A DNA stretch of 60,000 nucleotides, taken from Takakia lepidozioides (taxonomy: Eukaryota > Streptophyta > Takakiopsida > Takakiales > Takakiaceae). Each line of letters opens with the position of its first letter. The stretch's first letter is position 1. Positions 9,955 to 19,118 of this stretch are shown here, piece by piece. The position numbers and the translations under genes were made by a program. Where the stretch lies: positions 22,756,001-22,816,000 of the forward strand of contig CM060733.1 of assembly GCA_030704615.1 (NCBI GenBank), read 5' to 3'. The notes beneath the pieces were generated by a model. It saw nothing but the letters and a program-made list of their open reading frames with translations, made no database searches and was not told the origin of the DNA.

Positions 9955-10688
9955 TTTAATGTATCGGTGCGCTCAACACAGTCATACTGGGTGACTGTCG
10001 CATTTCATACCACTCCATAAAGTCTTGATAGCTGGGAGTTTTCTATCCAAGACCACTTGACGGCCCGTAAGGAGTGAGAGCAAATGGGCATGGAGTATTG
10101 AGCTGGAGCAGATCTCTTTGGATGAGTGTGCATCACAACGGTTCTTTTGCACACTCATGTTGCAGGTTAGATCCTAGAGCCTGGATTGTTGCCAAGAAGG
10201 TGGTCACAGGCTAAAAGGTGTAGAGAATACAGAGCCTTAGGACTGCCTGTGTGATGCACAGTTTATGTATGTTTATACTGTTTGAGAGCAGGGTCACAGC
10301 CATGGAGGTGAACTGGCAAGTACATGTGATAGAAAAGCTAAGTACATGAGAAGATTGAGATAGGCCAAGAGGCTTTCAAGGAAGACAGAATAAGCTCGGG
10401 ATTGGTGGCACTTCCCTGTATTGGTGGCAACATGAAATTGCGAGCACTGCGGGTGGCATTAGAAGGAATGCTGCACTGAGAGGGAGGTGAGCAGGCACAT
10501 GAAAAGAGCGGGAGGCAAAGAAGATGGGGCCCGTTGCAGAGCAAGGGAGCTCCCTGCTATGAGTCAGTTCTTGCCTCGTCCTGCTGCCGCTCACTGTTGC
10601 AAGCTCCATCTTCAGCCGCAGCATGCAGGCCCAGTTCGAGGAAGAGGAGCAATAGCGCAGGAGCAGATCCGCCATCGCCAAAGCTCAG

Positions 10689-10775
10689 ATGCCCCCGCCA
10701 TCGGAGAAGATTCACAGGCTAGTTGATGAAATCTCCAGCCTCACTCTACTTGAAGTTTCAGATCTCACAACGCTG
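10689..10775 (+). pseudogene. bL12 (L7/L12-like) ribosomal protein exon fragment
   Basis: The frame beginning at the ATG at 10689 reads MPPPSEKIHRLVDEISSLTL followed by LEVSDLTTLLN. This is the N-terminal dimerisation region of the organellar/bacterial-type bL12 family (…LVDEISxLTLLEVxDLxxLL). The match stops at about 10775, where unrelated sequence follows. It is one exon of a nuclear gene for a probably mitochondrial bL12, trapped within the insertion like the helicase fragment. Confidence 0.7.
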
Positions 10776-11196
10776 TTGAACTCAAATGAAATGGAGGGGA
10801 ACAGCAGGCACGTGGCCAGGGAACCTAGGAAACCATATAGAACTTAGGGAACCGGGAACCAGTTATCAGATATTTTGGGTGTAACTTTCAATTTTAAACT
10901 TGAAAACTTATTAAAAAAAATAAAAAAAATAAATAAAAAACCCTTTGATATAATTTAAATGATTTAGAGCCAAATTGGTCATATCTTTGTCAAATGGGCT
11001 CTGTTTGACTCAGTTTTTGAGGGGATAGCTGCAGAAAGGGGAAATCTACCTATCTAGATCTGGTTTTTGTTTTTAGGACTCTGCTAAAAATCTATGGAAT
11101 TTTTAGAGTGTGAGTGTGTCATGAAAGATCCACAATTCTGTTTGTAGAACCTGTGCTGGTCTATATGAGAGACAAATCTGTGGATGTACTCCTTGT
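10776..11196. other. AT-rich non-coding stretch
   Basis: Contains a long A/T run at about 10905-10945 and no plausible coding frame. It separates the host-like fragments from the ORF at 11197. Confidence 0.6.
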
Positions 11197-11946
11197 ATGG
11201 CTGGGGGAAATGAGGACGTAATTGAAGGGCAGGTCTCTTCTCTTAGCCTGTGCACACAAGGGGACAAGATTTATGTTTCCCAAGGAACTCAGACTGATTT
11301 GAGTGGAGAACAGTTGGACGAGTTGATTGCATACTGGGAGTCAGGCATTAGCAGTAGACAACAGACTGCTGTAGTTGGCGTTGAGGGCCTCAATATCGAC
11401 TTGGACAGTCAGAACTCTGTTGGAGCCAGCAGTTCTGCAGCTGTAAGTGAAATACCAAAGTGGGTGAAAGCTAGGCTTGGAACACAGCCAAAGACAGCCC
11501 CGGGTACCAAGGTGTTCAGTCACAAGGCCGTGGTGTACTGGAGCAGAGGAGCAAGAGCTACACAAGTTTGTGCAATCAGACAGCGTTGCAGCCGGACACG
11601 CTCTGCACAGGGCAACCACGAGCGGGGGTTCATTTGCAATGACATGTTTGTTGTGCGTGAAGGAGATGCAGTCATTCGCAATGAGGACACCCGCAACCGT
11701 CTCAAAGCTTTCGAGTTGAGAAACTATCAGACCCTACCTTTGTTTTCTTTAGTGTTCAGTGAGCGGGAGATAGGGGAGTATTGCTTTGTCTCTACCTGGC
11801 AAAAAGAGGAGGAGGGTTGGTTAGAGCGAGCTACTGTAGCTTGGGACAAGGTTAGTGGCAGGTTTCTGGACATAGATATACCTCCTACACCTTACCATCA
11901 TGCAGAGCGAGGCACTTTGAGAGAAGTCTGGCAGTTGATAGCATAG
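11197..11946 (+). CDS. Unrecognised 249-aa ORF upstream of copy A gag
   Basis: An ATG-initiated frame of 249 codons, same strand as the polyprotein, ending 519 bp before its open frame. I do not recognise the family. The composition is balanced rather than repeat-like, with an acidic Gln/Thr/Asp-containing N-terminus (SQGTQTDLSGEQLDEL). Aromatic-rich segments follow (KAVVYWSRGARATQVC, LPLFSLVFSEREIGEYCFV, and WQKEEEGWLERATVAWDK). No zinc finger, membrane segment or signal peptide is evident. It could be an extra element protein or a captured host exon. It is intact while the downstream polyprotein is not. Confidence 0.5.
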   Translation: MAGGNEDVIEGQVSSLSLCTQGDKIYVSQGTQTDLSGEQLDELIAYWESGISSRQQTAVVGVEGLNIDLDSQNSVGASSSAAVSEIPKWVKARLGTQPKTAPGTKVFSHKAVVYWSRGARATQVCAIRQRCSRTRSAQGNHERGFICNDMFVVREGDAVIRNEDTRNRLKAFELRNYQTLPLFSLVFSEREIGEYCFVSTWQKEEEGWLERATVAWDKVSGRFLDIDIPPTPYHHAERGTLREVWQLIA

Positions 11947-12464
11947 ATCAGGATTAGATCTTTCTTGGTCGGGCTTCTATTCTTCCCCTCCATCTCTGTA
12001 CTATTTTCATTACCTTGTACTTGTAGTTGCCAAAGCCTCTCTTAGTGGAGGCCAGTCAGTCCGGGGTTTTGGGCTAGGCTATTCTGCAGGATCAGCATTG
12101 CAGCTGGATTTTGGTGTGGGGGTGTTGATGTTTTGATTTCTTGTGTTTGGATCCCCCCAACACCTGCATGCTTGACTGTGCGCCATGTTGGTTTTGTGTG
12201 GGCGCTTGCTTTCATAGGGATTAGGCCGGATTTGATCACCGGTCAATCCTAGAGTATGCTGTCGGTGGTGAGGCTGGAGTGATGACCAGCAAGACCACCA
12301 GTGTTTCTTCTATGGTGAGGCTGGGTTGATGACCAGCCAACCATAGGAGTTCTTGCGGTGGATGCAGGTGCAGGTGCCCTGAGCCATTGGGATATGACCC
12401 TTAAACTGCAACAGGTGCCCACCCGTGTCACTATTAGATTAGTACTAGAGCCTTATAGTGTCAC
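11947..12464 (+). other. 5' leader of copy A
   Basis: Homologous by eye to 7610-8086 of copy B, including GACTGTGCGCCATG, GGGCGCTTGCTTTCATA and GCGGTGGATGCAGGTGCAGG. It contains an internal tandem duplication: the GGTGAGGCTGG...GATGACCAGC block occurs twice near 12268-12340. No primer-binding site was identified. Confidence 0.6.
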
Positions 12465-14867
12465 GTGGAGGAGGTGCACATTGTGAGTGTCATTACGGAG
12501 TTACCCAAGGGTTTTGAGGGGAGTACGGCTACAGGCAGTAACAGTGAGAGTGGGTTCACAAGACGAGGTATTCGGTTCAGACCACCTTCACCGCCACCCT
12601 CAATTACTGTAGAGTCAGACACAGACTCGGAGGCTTCATCAACAGGTGTGCACTTTCATTCGCCATTGTTGTGGGACGACATGGAGGAGATGTATGGAGC
12701 TACCAAGGGGCCTCGTAGGTACTCTGGAGCTGTGGGCACAATCGAGTTGGATGACTTTATCCAGGAGTTCGACAGCTGGTGTGATTTGCAGCAGATGCGC
12801 AATCCACAGCTATTCACCCCATTCATGGCGTGGAAGGGACTGTTCCAGCATTTGGAAGGCCCGCCTATGGACGATTACCACGAGTTCAGGCGAGGACATG
12901 AAGCAGAGATTGAGGAGTGGAGGATGTATTGGTCACCAGACTACGTCTCCATTACTCGAGGCACGACGCGACCAGTAGCTGCATCAGTACCAATAGCTCC
13001 CACTGCCAGCACTAGTAGTGGAGCAAGTAGTGCTGGTACTTCTGCAGGTGGTACCAGTTCAAAAGGTGCTACTACTCCTCCTGTCACGACTACAACACAT
13101 GTGCCTAGATTCAACCCGGTGGTGGAGTTCTTCCAGGAGTTGCGGAGGAACTACCAAGGTGTACGGACAGAGAAGCTGCGAAGTTTGCAAGACTTCCAGC
13201 GCAAACCCAGTGAGAGCCTGCGAGAGGCGTACACTCGTATGAGGCGCTTAATAAGTGTGACCCAAGGGGTTACTGAAGCTCAGGCAATCCAGTTTTGGTA
13301 TGGAATTTTGGACAAGGAGCTCAAGAGAAGGGTGCGAGATGCAACCCTGTTACAAGCAGCCCAACCCACATTAGCTGATGTGTTTCTGCTGGCTGAGCGG
13401 ATTGAGCTCAACATGGTGGAGGAGCGAGTTGTTACAATTGGATTTGGCAAGGACATGCCTGCACGGGGCACAGCTGTCAGCCCACAGGCACAAGGGACTG
13501 CCCAACAGCGTGGTCAGGGGGGCAAGGTTGCCCAGCCCAAGTTCCATGGAGCTTACAGGGGACCTCAGGTGCAGAGGCCCGTGACAGCTTTTGCAGGCCA
13601 ACAGCAACCAGGGGTGATATGTTGGACATGTGGAGGACCCCATGTCAAGAGAGATTGCCCAGAGAGTGGCAAAAGGCCGGCACAAGCACAGCCTGCACAG
13701 TTGCAGTATGGGCATTGTGGCAAGTATGGGCATGGAGATGCCCAGTGTTATGACTTGCATCCTGAGTTGCGCCCAGGCCAGTTCCAAGGGAACAATGGTG
13801 GCCGGGGGCGAGGTGGACCAGCCCAAAGAGGACGAGGTGGTCGGGCACGAGGTGCAGGCCAAGGGCAAGCTCCACATGGCCAAGGACGCGGAGGTCAGGG
13901 TGTTGACCAAGGCATGGCCAATCGGCTTCAGCAGCTAGAGCAGAGGCTCGCTGCCATGGCTATAGCTCAGGCGGTACCGGCTCCCAGGCGGGATGGTCCA
14001 CCTCCTGCTCCTGAGGGAGGAGATATGGGAGGCATGGGATTCATGTGCGGAGCAGCACTACCACTACAACAGGTGGAGTCTGGTGCAGCCGTGACTCGAG
14101 GGGCAGCACGAGTTCCTGAGCCACGAGGTGCAGAGGTGGAGTTGGATCCACAACGTGGGGAGGCAAGCCGTCAGGCAAGGCTGCCTCAGTCGTTCACCTT
14201 GGCGGAGACAGTGTCAATGCCATCCATGGCACCTAGTTCTCGCCCGACTGTTACCGAGGCGGAGGTTTCTATGCCATTGGGGAGAGCTACACGTGCAGCA
14301 CTAACACCTGCTGCCAAGGCTAGTGCGGCCGGTGTGTTATTGGGGGCAGCCACCTCTGTGTGTCAGGCCCCACTGTTCTCGGCAACAATGATTGCGACGC
14401 CGGGGGTGAGACCAGCTGCAGTGTTCCGACTAGCAGCAACACTCTGTGAGAGTGGGGAGGTCACTTCATCTTCTGCGGAGTTAGTGGAAGGTGTAGTGGC
14501 AGAGGGATCCTCGGATTTGAGGGTCAAGATTGCCACGGCTGCGCCCTGGCAAGCTGCAGCTGTTAGGTTGACGGAGCTGCCAGCTAGGCCAGCCTTTGAG
14601 CGCGCCATGGTGACACCTGGAGTTGTCTTGTTAGACAACCAGGGAGGCATTTTCACTTTGAGTGGACCGGCAGGCAAGAAGTACCGGCCACTGCGGGTCT
14701 TGTTGGACTCGGGAGCTCAGCCACTGGTGTTGGGCAGAGCTGCTATTGCAGGTTTGGGCCTCATGGAGGCGGATATGGAGCCTTGTCCTTTCCATATACA
14801 GACATCTCTGGGAGGATCAGAGCAGGCTCAGGGCATGACACGGCATCAGTTGGCCATTAGACTGTAG
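12465..14867 (+). CDS. gag-pr: Copy A Gag and protease (first part of the polyprotein)
   Basis: The frame opens after a TAG at 12453 with no ATG until about 12679, although the residues before that ATG are conserved with copy B. Gag has the retrotransposon capsid core (FNPVVEFFQELRRNYQGVR, ESLREAYTRMRRLI, LADVFLLAERIE). Next comes a CCHC knuckle CWTCGGPHVKRDC (CX2CX3HX4C) and a second one, YGHCGKYGHGDAQC, whose first Cys is replaced by Tyr. A Gly/Arg/Gln-rich stretch follows, then a retroviral-type aspartic protease with LLDSGAQPLVLGRAAI near nt 14700. The first inactivating stop is TAG at 14865-14867, where copy B has CAA, so it is probably CAG to TAG. Sequence homologous to copy B continues in the same frame beyond it. 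Confidence 0.9.
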   Translation: MEEVHIVSVITELPKGFEGSTATGSNSESGFTRRGIRFRPPSPPPSITVESDTDSEASSTGVHFHSPLLWDDMEEMYGATKGPRRYSGAVGTIELDDFIQEFDSWCDLQQMRNPQLFTPFMAWKGLFQHLEGPPMDDYHEFRRGHEAEIEEWRMYWSPDYVSITRGTTRPVAASVPIAPTASTSSGASSAGTSAGGTSSKGATTPPVTTTTHVPRFNPVVEFFQELRRNYQGVRTEKLRSLQDFQRKPSESLREAYTRMRRLISVTQGVTEAQAIQFWYGILDKELKRRVRDATLLQAAQPTLADVFLLAERIELNMVEERVVTIGFGKDMPARGTAVSPQAQGTAQQRGQGGKVAQPKFHGAYRGPQVQRPVTAFAGQQQPGVICWTCGGPHVKRDCPESGKRPAQAQPAQLQYGHCGKYGHGDAQCYDLHPELRPGQFQGNNGGRGRGGPAQRGRGGRARGAGQGQAPHGQGRGGQGVDQGMANRLQQLEQRLAAMAIAQAVPAPRRDGPPPAPEGGDMGGMGFMCGAALPLQQVESGAAVTRGAARVPEPRGAEVELDPQRGEASRQARLPQSFTLAETVSMPSMAPSSRPTVTEAEVSMPLGRATRAALTPAAKASAAGVLLGAATSVCQAPLFSATMIATPGVRPAAVFRLAATLCESGEVTSSSAELVEGVVAEGSSDLRVKIATAAPWQAAAVRLTELPARPAFERAMVTPGVVLLDNQGGIFTLSGPAGKKYRPLRVLLDSGAQPLVLGRAAIAGLGLMEADMEPCPFHIQTSLGGSEQAQGMTRHQLAIRL

Positions 14868-16394
14868 CCGATTCATCCTATCGATGGCTCAGTAATGCGA
14901 GCCAAGGCCATTGTGACAGACGCAGTCTCTTACGATGTCCTCGTTGGTGGGGCAGTGTTATACCCCATGGGCTTCACCCTAGACTTTTGGGAGGAGTCAG
15001 CATCCTACATGCCTGGATGGCAGTCAGGGGATGGTCGCCGTGCACAGCTCCCTGTGACATTCATTGGGGGTATAGCGGCTGCCCAGCGGGGCAAGATGCC
15101 AACACTAGCTGCCTTTACAGCTGCAGTTATTTGGCCTGGAGAGTTGCTGGAAGGCAATGCCCATGTAGAGGATGTGCCACCTCCAGCAGAGCAGGATGAC
15201 ATGCATGGTATGGCGGAGTTGCCTGCCATGGTTGCTCACACTCCATTGTGGGGTACGAGCAAGGATTTGCAGCAGGTTGCTGATCGACGGGTGCAACAAG
15301 CCTGGGTAGAGGTTTTTGTTCCGTCAGGAGAGGAGGAGAGTGCGGGTATTGCACCAGGACCACCTCAGTTGTCACCATTGGATACCACACCTATTGTGTG
15401 GCAGTATCCGGATGAAGGCATTTGCCTTCTGGACTTGTTTGGCGGGATCAGCACCGGATTGGCTGCTGTGCTACAGGCAGGTGTACGAGTTCGACGTTAC
15501 CTGTATGTGGAGAGGGATGAGACTGCATGACGCATCTCACTGCGCCATGTTGCTCAGTTGGTACAGCAATACCCTGACTTGTTGTCAGTGTCTGCAGTTC
15601 GTGGATACCAACAAGCCTTGCCAGCAGACATTTCTTTGTTGGGGGCGCAGGATTTGGAGCAGGTTGGCTCCATTGATCTGGTAGTGGCAGGTTGGCCCTG
15701 CCAAGGGCATTCATCAGCCGGGCATGGCAATGGATTGCAAGACTCGAGGACGGGTCTGTTTTGGGAGATAGTGCGGATTTTGCGCTACTTGCAGCTTCAT
15801 CAAGCTGTATCTCCAGCATACATCTTGGAGAATGTACCACTGATGGGTGATTCTCGGGCCATGGTGATGGCCAGTGTGCATCAAGTCCGGTCGTGGCTTG
15901 GGTCAGCAGTGTTGCTGGATGCAGCTGCAGTGGGGTCACGGGCTCATCGTCCACGGCTTTGGTGGACTAACTTGATGCCACCCGCACTACTCAAGCGTGC
16001 ATTTGATGGGGTGCAGCGGCCAGCACACCTCACCGTGGATGGCATTTTGGACACAGGGAGGCAGTCTCAACGTGTGAGACACGATGACCGTTCGTCTTTG
16101 GCAGTGGTCAACAGGGTGGGTCAACCACGAGCAGCATTACCTACACTGCTCAGCTTCCCAGGATCCCATGCTTTTCAGGATGGTGGACCTGGCCTCCTGT
16201 GGGATGCTCAGTTGCAGCAGTTAGTGGAGCCTAATGCCGACGAGCGAGAGCGGGCTATGGGGTTTTCCACTGGGACCACGGCGGTGCCTTCTCTTTCTGA
16301 GGCATCACGGCGTCAGGTGTTGGGGCAAGCAATGGATCTCAATTGCTTGACCTGGTTTATCAGCTTGGCTATGGCTGAGCAACGTAGAGTGTAG
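14868..16394 (+). CDS. C5 cytosine DNA methyltransferase module within the gypsy polyprotein (copy A)
   Basis: In phase with Gag-PR. The first about 180 codons finish the protease region and linker. From about 15414 the frame encodes a DNMT3/DRM-like C5 methyltransferase. Motif I is LLDLFGGISTGLAAVLQAG (AdoMet loop). Motif IV is VAGWPCQGHS with the catalytic Cys of Pro-Cys. Motif VI is ILENVPLMGD and motif VIII is RAHRPRLWWTN. The C-terminal block RRQVLGQAMDLNCLTWFI corresponds to motif X. Length from motif I to X is about 320 residues, normal for a catalytic domain with no N-terminal reader. A TGA at 15528 replaces CGG of copy B (probably CGA to TGA), and a TAG at 16392 replaces CAA. The enzyme would methylate cytosine in DNA, possibly affecting the element's own silencing. 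Confidence 0.9.
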
Positions 16395-16667
16395 AGTGCA
16401 CTCCCCTTCATGGTCTCTCTGCCTACCGAGACGGTACAGGCAGCGAGTGGGGGCAAGCCGGTGAGGACCACGAGGTGTAGACATCCATGGCACACGTGGG
16501 AGGTGCTCGAGGTTCAGAGGGAGTTGGCAGCGAAGGCAGCTGTGATGGATGAGGTTGGGGATTCTTCTCGGGATGAGGAGGTTCTCAATGATGAGATGAT
16601 GGGGCAGGATGAGGCCTTGTCATTGACTGAGCAGGAAGGGGGTACTGCTCAAGAGGTTGCAGCATAG
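16395..16667 (+). CDS. Acidic linker between methyltransferase and RT (copy A)
   Basis: This 90-codon linker stays in phase with the methyltransferase. It is rich in Glu/Asp (DEVGDSSRDEEVLNDEMMG) and has no recognisable domain. It ends at TAG 16665-16667, which is conserved in copy B at 24743-24745, unlike the other stops. The linker sequence itself is poorly conserved between the copies, so the retained stop stands out. Confidence 0.75.
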   Translation, partial: SALPFMVSLPTETVQAASGGKPVRTTRCRHPWHTWEVLEVQRELAAKAAVMDEVGDSSRDEEVLNDEMMGQDEALSLTEQEGGTAQEVAA

Positions 16668-16673
16668 CAACCA
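16665..16673 (+). promoter_or_regulatory. Putative leaky stop codon UAG CAA CCA (copy A)
   Basis: The stop and next six bases match the tobamovirus-type readthrough consensus UAG-CAR-YYA. The same nine bases occur at the homologous position of copy B, and RT continues in the same frame. Readthrough would give a limiting Gag-PR-DNMT-RT-IN product. None of the other in-frame stops has this context. Confidence 0.7.
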
Positions 16674-17837
16674 CGGGACGCGTCCTCTACCTCTAAGCCC
16701 ACTGGACTTAAGGTTGCAGTTACGGAGGACAATTGGGAGCCTGACATTGGACCCATTGTCACCGGAGGAGAGAGACGACGTATACGGCGGTTCCTGAGGG
16801 CTTACAGGAATTGCTTTGCCTTCAGTTTGAAGGACTTGGGAGCACTGAAGGGTCAAGAGATCCGTATTGAGTTGGCCACTGACACGCCAATCTTTCGGAG
16901 ATCCTATAGATACAGTGACATGGAGAGGTCTTTGATTCAGATGAGGACTCAAGATTTCTGGGAGGCAGGTTTGGTGGAGCTCTCTGGTGGAGGGTATGCT
17001 TCAGCCACAGTGATGCTAGCTAAGAAGGATGTCTATGGCAATTGGACGGAGAGACGTATGTGCGGTGATTACCGGCCTGTAAATCGTCAGACCAAGTCCG
17101 ATAGGTATGCCATGCCAACACCAAAGGAGATCTTTGATGCCATTGGGCATTCCAAGGTCTTTAGCACGTTGGATTTACGATCCGGATATCACCAGTTGCC
17201 GATCAAGGAGGCGGATAAGCAAAAGACGGCATTCTGGGGGATCAATGAGCACGGGAAGGATTGCCTATACCAGTGGCGGTTCTTACCATTTGGGCTTAAA
17301 AACGCTCCCGCTGAGTTTCAAAGAGTCATGGACAGGATTCTAGCAGGGGTGGAGTTTGCTCGGTGCTACATAGATGACATCATCATCTTTAGTGCTACAG
17401 TGGAGGAGCATGAGAGACACCTTCAGGGGGTATTTGAGTGCTTGAGGACGCACGGATTGAAGTTACATCCGGGCAAGTGCAAGTTTTTCCACAACCAAAT
17501 TGAGTATCTGGGTCACATGATATATCCTGGAGGATTGGGGGTACAGCAGACTAAGGTAGAGTCCATTGCACAGGTTCCACGCCCCACGGATGTGAGCCGA
17601 GTTCGAGCTTTCATGGGGTTAGCAAACTATTACAGACGGTTTGTTAAGGGATTTAGTGCCATTGCAAAGGCTCTAACCAAGCTGACCAAGGTGGACCAGG
17701 AGTGGCAGTGGGAAGATGAGCAAGAACAAGCTTTTCAAGAGCTCAAGGCGAGGTTGACCTCGGCGCCCATCTTGAGACGACCTATCAGGGGGCGTTCTTT
17801 TCAGCTGCATACAGATTGGAGCATGCTGGGGCTTTGA
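16668..17837 (+). CDS. pol: Reverse transcriptase and start of RNase H (copy A)
   Basis: Continues in phase after the UAG. The domain begins near YRNCFAFSLKDLGALKGQEI and includes the RT blocks DYRPVNRQT, STLDLRSGYHQLPI, KTAFWG and FLPFGLKNAPAEFQRVM. The catalytic CYIDDIIIFS has YIDD at 17367-17378. A connection domain (RAFMGLANYYRRFVKGFS) and the first RNase H strand follow. The frame ends at TGA 17835-17837 in the segment MLGL*AVLTQVDDEG; family consensus GLGAVL implies GGA to TGA. RT lineage looks Ty3/gypsy. It copies element RNA to DNA in virus-like particles. Confidence 0.93.
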   Translation, partial: QPRDASSTSKPTGLKVAVTEDNWEPDIGPIVTGGERRRIRRFLRAYRNCFAFSLKDLGALKGQEIRIELATDTPIFRRSYRYSDMERSLIQMRTQDFWEAGLVELSGGGYASATVMLAKKDVYGNWTERRMCGDYRPVNRQTKSDRYAMPTPKEIFDAIGHSKVFSTLDLRSGYHQLPIKEADKQKTAFWGINEHGKDCLYQWRFLPFGLKNAPAEFQRVMDRILAGVEFARCYIDDIIIFSATVEEHERHLQGVFECLRTHGLKLHPGKCKFFHNQIEYLGHMIYPGGLGVQQTKVESIAQVPRPTDVSRVRAFMGLANYYRRFVKGFSAIAKALTKLTKVDQEWQWEDEQEQAFQELKARLTSAPILRRPIRGRSFQLHTDWSMLGL

Positions 17838-19118
17838 GCGGTGCTCACACAGGTGGATGATGAGGGAAGAGAGTTCGTAGTGGCTTATGCTAGCCGCTCG
17901 AACAACGCTGCAGAGTCTAAGTATAGCTCATATGAGGGAGAATGCTTAGCTGCAGTGTGGGCCGTGGCACACTTCAGGTGCTATCTATACGGCAATCTCT
18001 TCACCCTTGTCACGGATCACCAACCACTCAAATGGTTGATGGAGTCAGACGAGCTTACGGGGAAGCTTGCACGGTGGGCACTCATCCTTCAAGAGTATGA
18101 CTTTCAGGTGGTGCATCGATCGGGTTTGGTCAATCGCAATGCAGATGGGTTGAGTCGCAATCCATGCACGAGCCAACATGATGACACTGGAGCTCGGTGG
18201 CATGGTGAGACGGACGAGGAGATGGTGCCCGGATGGCATGCATCTGCATTTCTGTGTATCTTGGCAGCGGAAGGCCAGGTTGGACCTGCAACATGGATGA
18301 CTGTAGATCAAGTGTCTGAGGACCCTGAGGCCAGCAATGAGCAAGGTGGCGCCAAAGATATACATGAGGATTCAGTTGTGTTGGACTACCTCCGCACTGG
18401 AGACACGGCAGCCACTGTGACTGCCAAGGAGAGGGATCGGATCCTACAACGAGCCAAGAGGTTTGAGTGGGAGGGGACACACCTGCTCCGAGTGTGGGAG
18501 GATGGTCGAGTGAGGATTGTGCCTCACCCAACACAGCAGGCACGGTTAGTGCGCCATGCCCATGAGGAGTTGGGGCATTTTGGGGTGCGACGCACTCATA
18601 GTCTACTGCAGGGGCAGTATTGGTGGCGTGGTATGCACACAGAGGTGCAACAATTTGTGGCTAGGTGCATGGTGTGTGACAGGGTGCGTGCTTCATTCAA
18701 CGCCCCTACTCCACAATTGCACCCTCTTCCGATCATGGGATTGGGCTACAGGTGGAGTCTTGACTTCGCAGGGCCGTTGCCACTGACCATGCGCCACAAC
18801 AAGTACGTGTTGGTGATGGTGGAGCACTTCTCCAAGTGGATTGAATTGGTTCCATTGCCTGATAAGGCTAGTGAGGGAGCTGCGTATGCATTCTTGGATT
18901 GTGTGCTTAGCCAATTCGGTGCTCCAGCTGAGGTACTCACGGACCAAAGGAGAGAGTTCTTGGGGGAGTTTCAGGCTTTGTGTGACAAGGCCTTGATAGA
19001 CCACCGCACCACTTCTCGGGATCATCCTGAGGCCGATGGCTTGGCAGAGAGAGTTGTTCAGACAGTAAAGAGGGGTTTGCGCAAGTATGGCTTGCAGAAG
19101 GGACACCTAGGAGATTAG
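17838..19118 (+). CDS. pol: RNase H and integrase core (copy A)
   Basis: Still the same frame. RNase H motifs include YSSYEGECLAAVWAV and TDHQPLKWLM, ending with NADGLSRNP. The integrase has an HHCC zinc finger (HEELGHFGVRRTH... CMVCDRV) and catalytic residues in WSLDFAGPLPL (Asp), VLTDQRREFLGEF (Asp) and HPEADGLAERVVQTVKRGL (Glu). The segment stops at TAG 19116-19118, where family members have Trp (TGG to TAG). The product inserts the cDNA into chromosomal DNA. Confidence 0.92.
   Translation, partial: AVLTQVDDEGREFVVAYASRSNNAAESKYSSYEGECLAAVWAVAHFRCYLYGNLFTLVTDHQPLKWLMESDELTGKLARWALILQEYDFQVVHRSGLVNRNADGLSRNPCTSQHDDTGARWHGETDEEMVPGWHASAFLCILAAEGQVGPATWMTVDQVSEDPEASNEQGGAKDIHEDSVVLDYLRTGDTAATVTAKERDRILQRAKRFEWEGTHLLRVWEDGRVRIVPHPTQQARLVRHAHEELGHFGVRRTHSLLQGQYWWRGMHTEVQQFVARCMVCDRVRASFNAPTPQLHPLPIMGLGYRWSLDFAGPLPLTMRHNKYVLVMVEHFSKWIELVPLPDKASEGAAYAFLDCVLSQFGAPAEVLTDQRREFLGEFQALCDKALIDHRTTSRDHPEADGLAERVVQTVKRGLRKYGLQKGHLGD

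Noticed and set aside
14865-14867. TAG after the protease as the programmed stop
   Set aside because: Followed by CCG ATT, not CAR-YYA, and copy B has CAA here. It is a mutation, unlike the shared UAG at 16665.
15411-16394. Bacterial contamination as the source of the methyltransferase
   Set aside because: The domain is in frame inside a gypsy polyprotein, occurs in two diverged copies and has DNMT3/DRM-like motifs.
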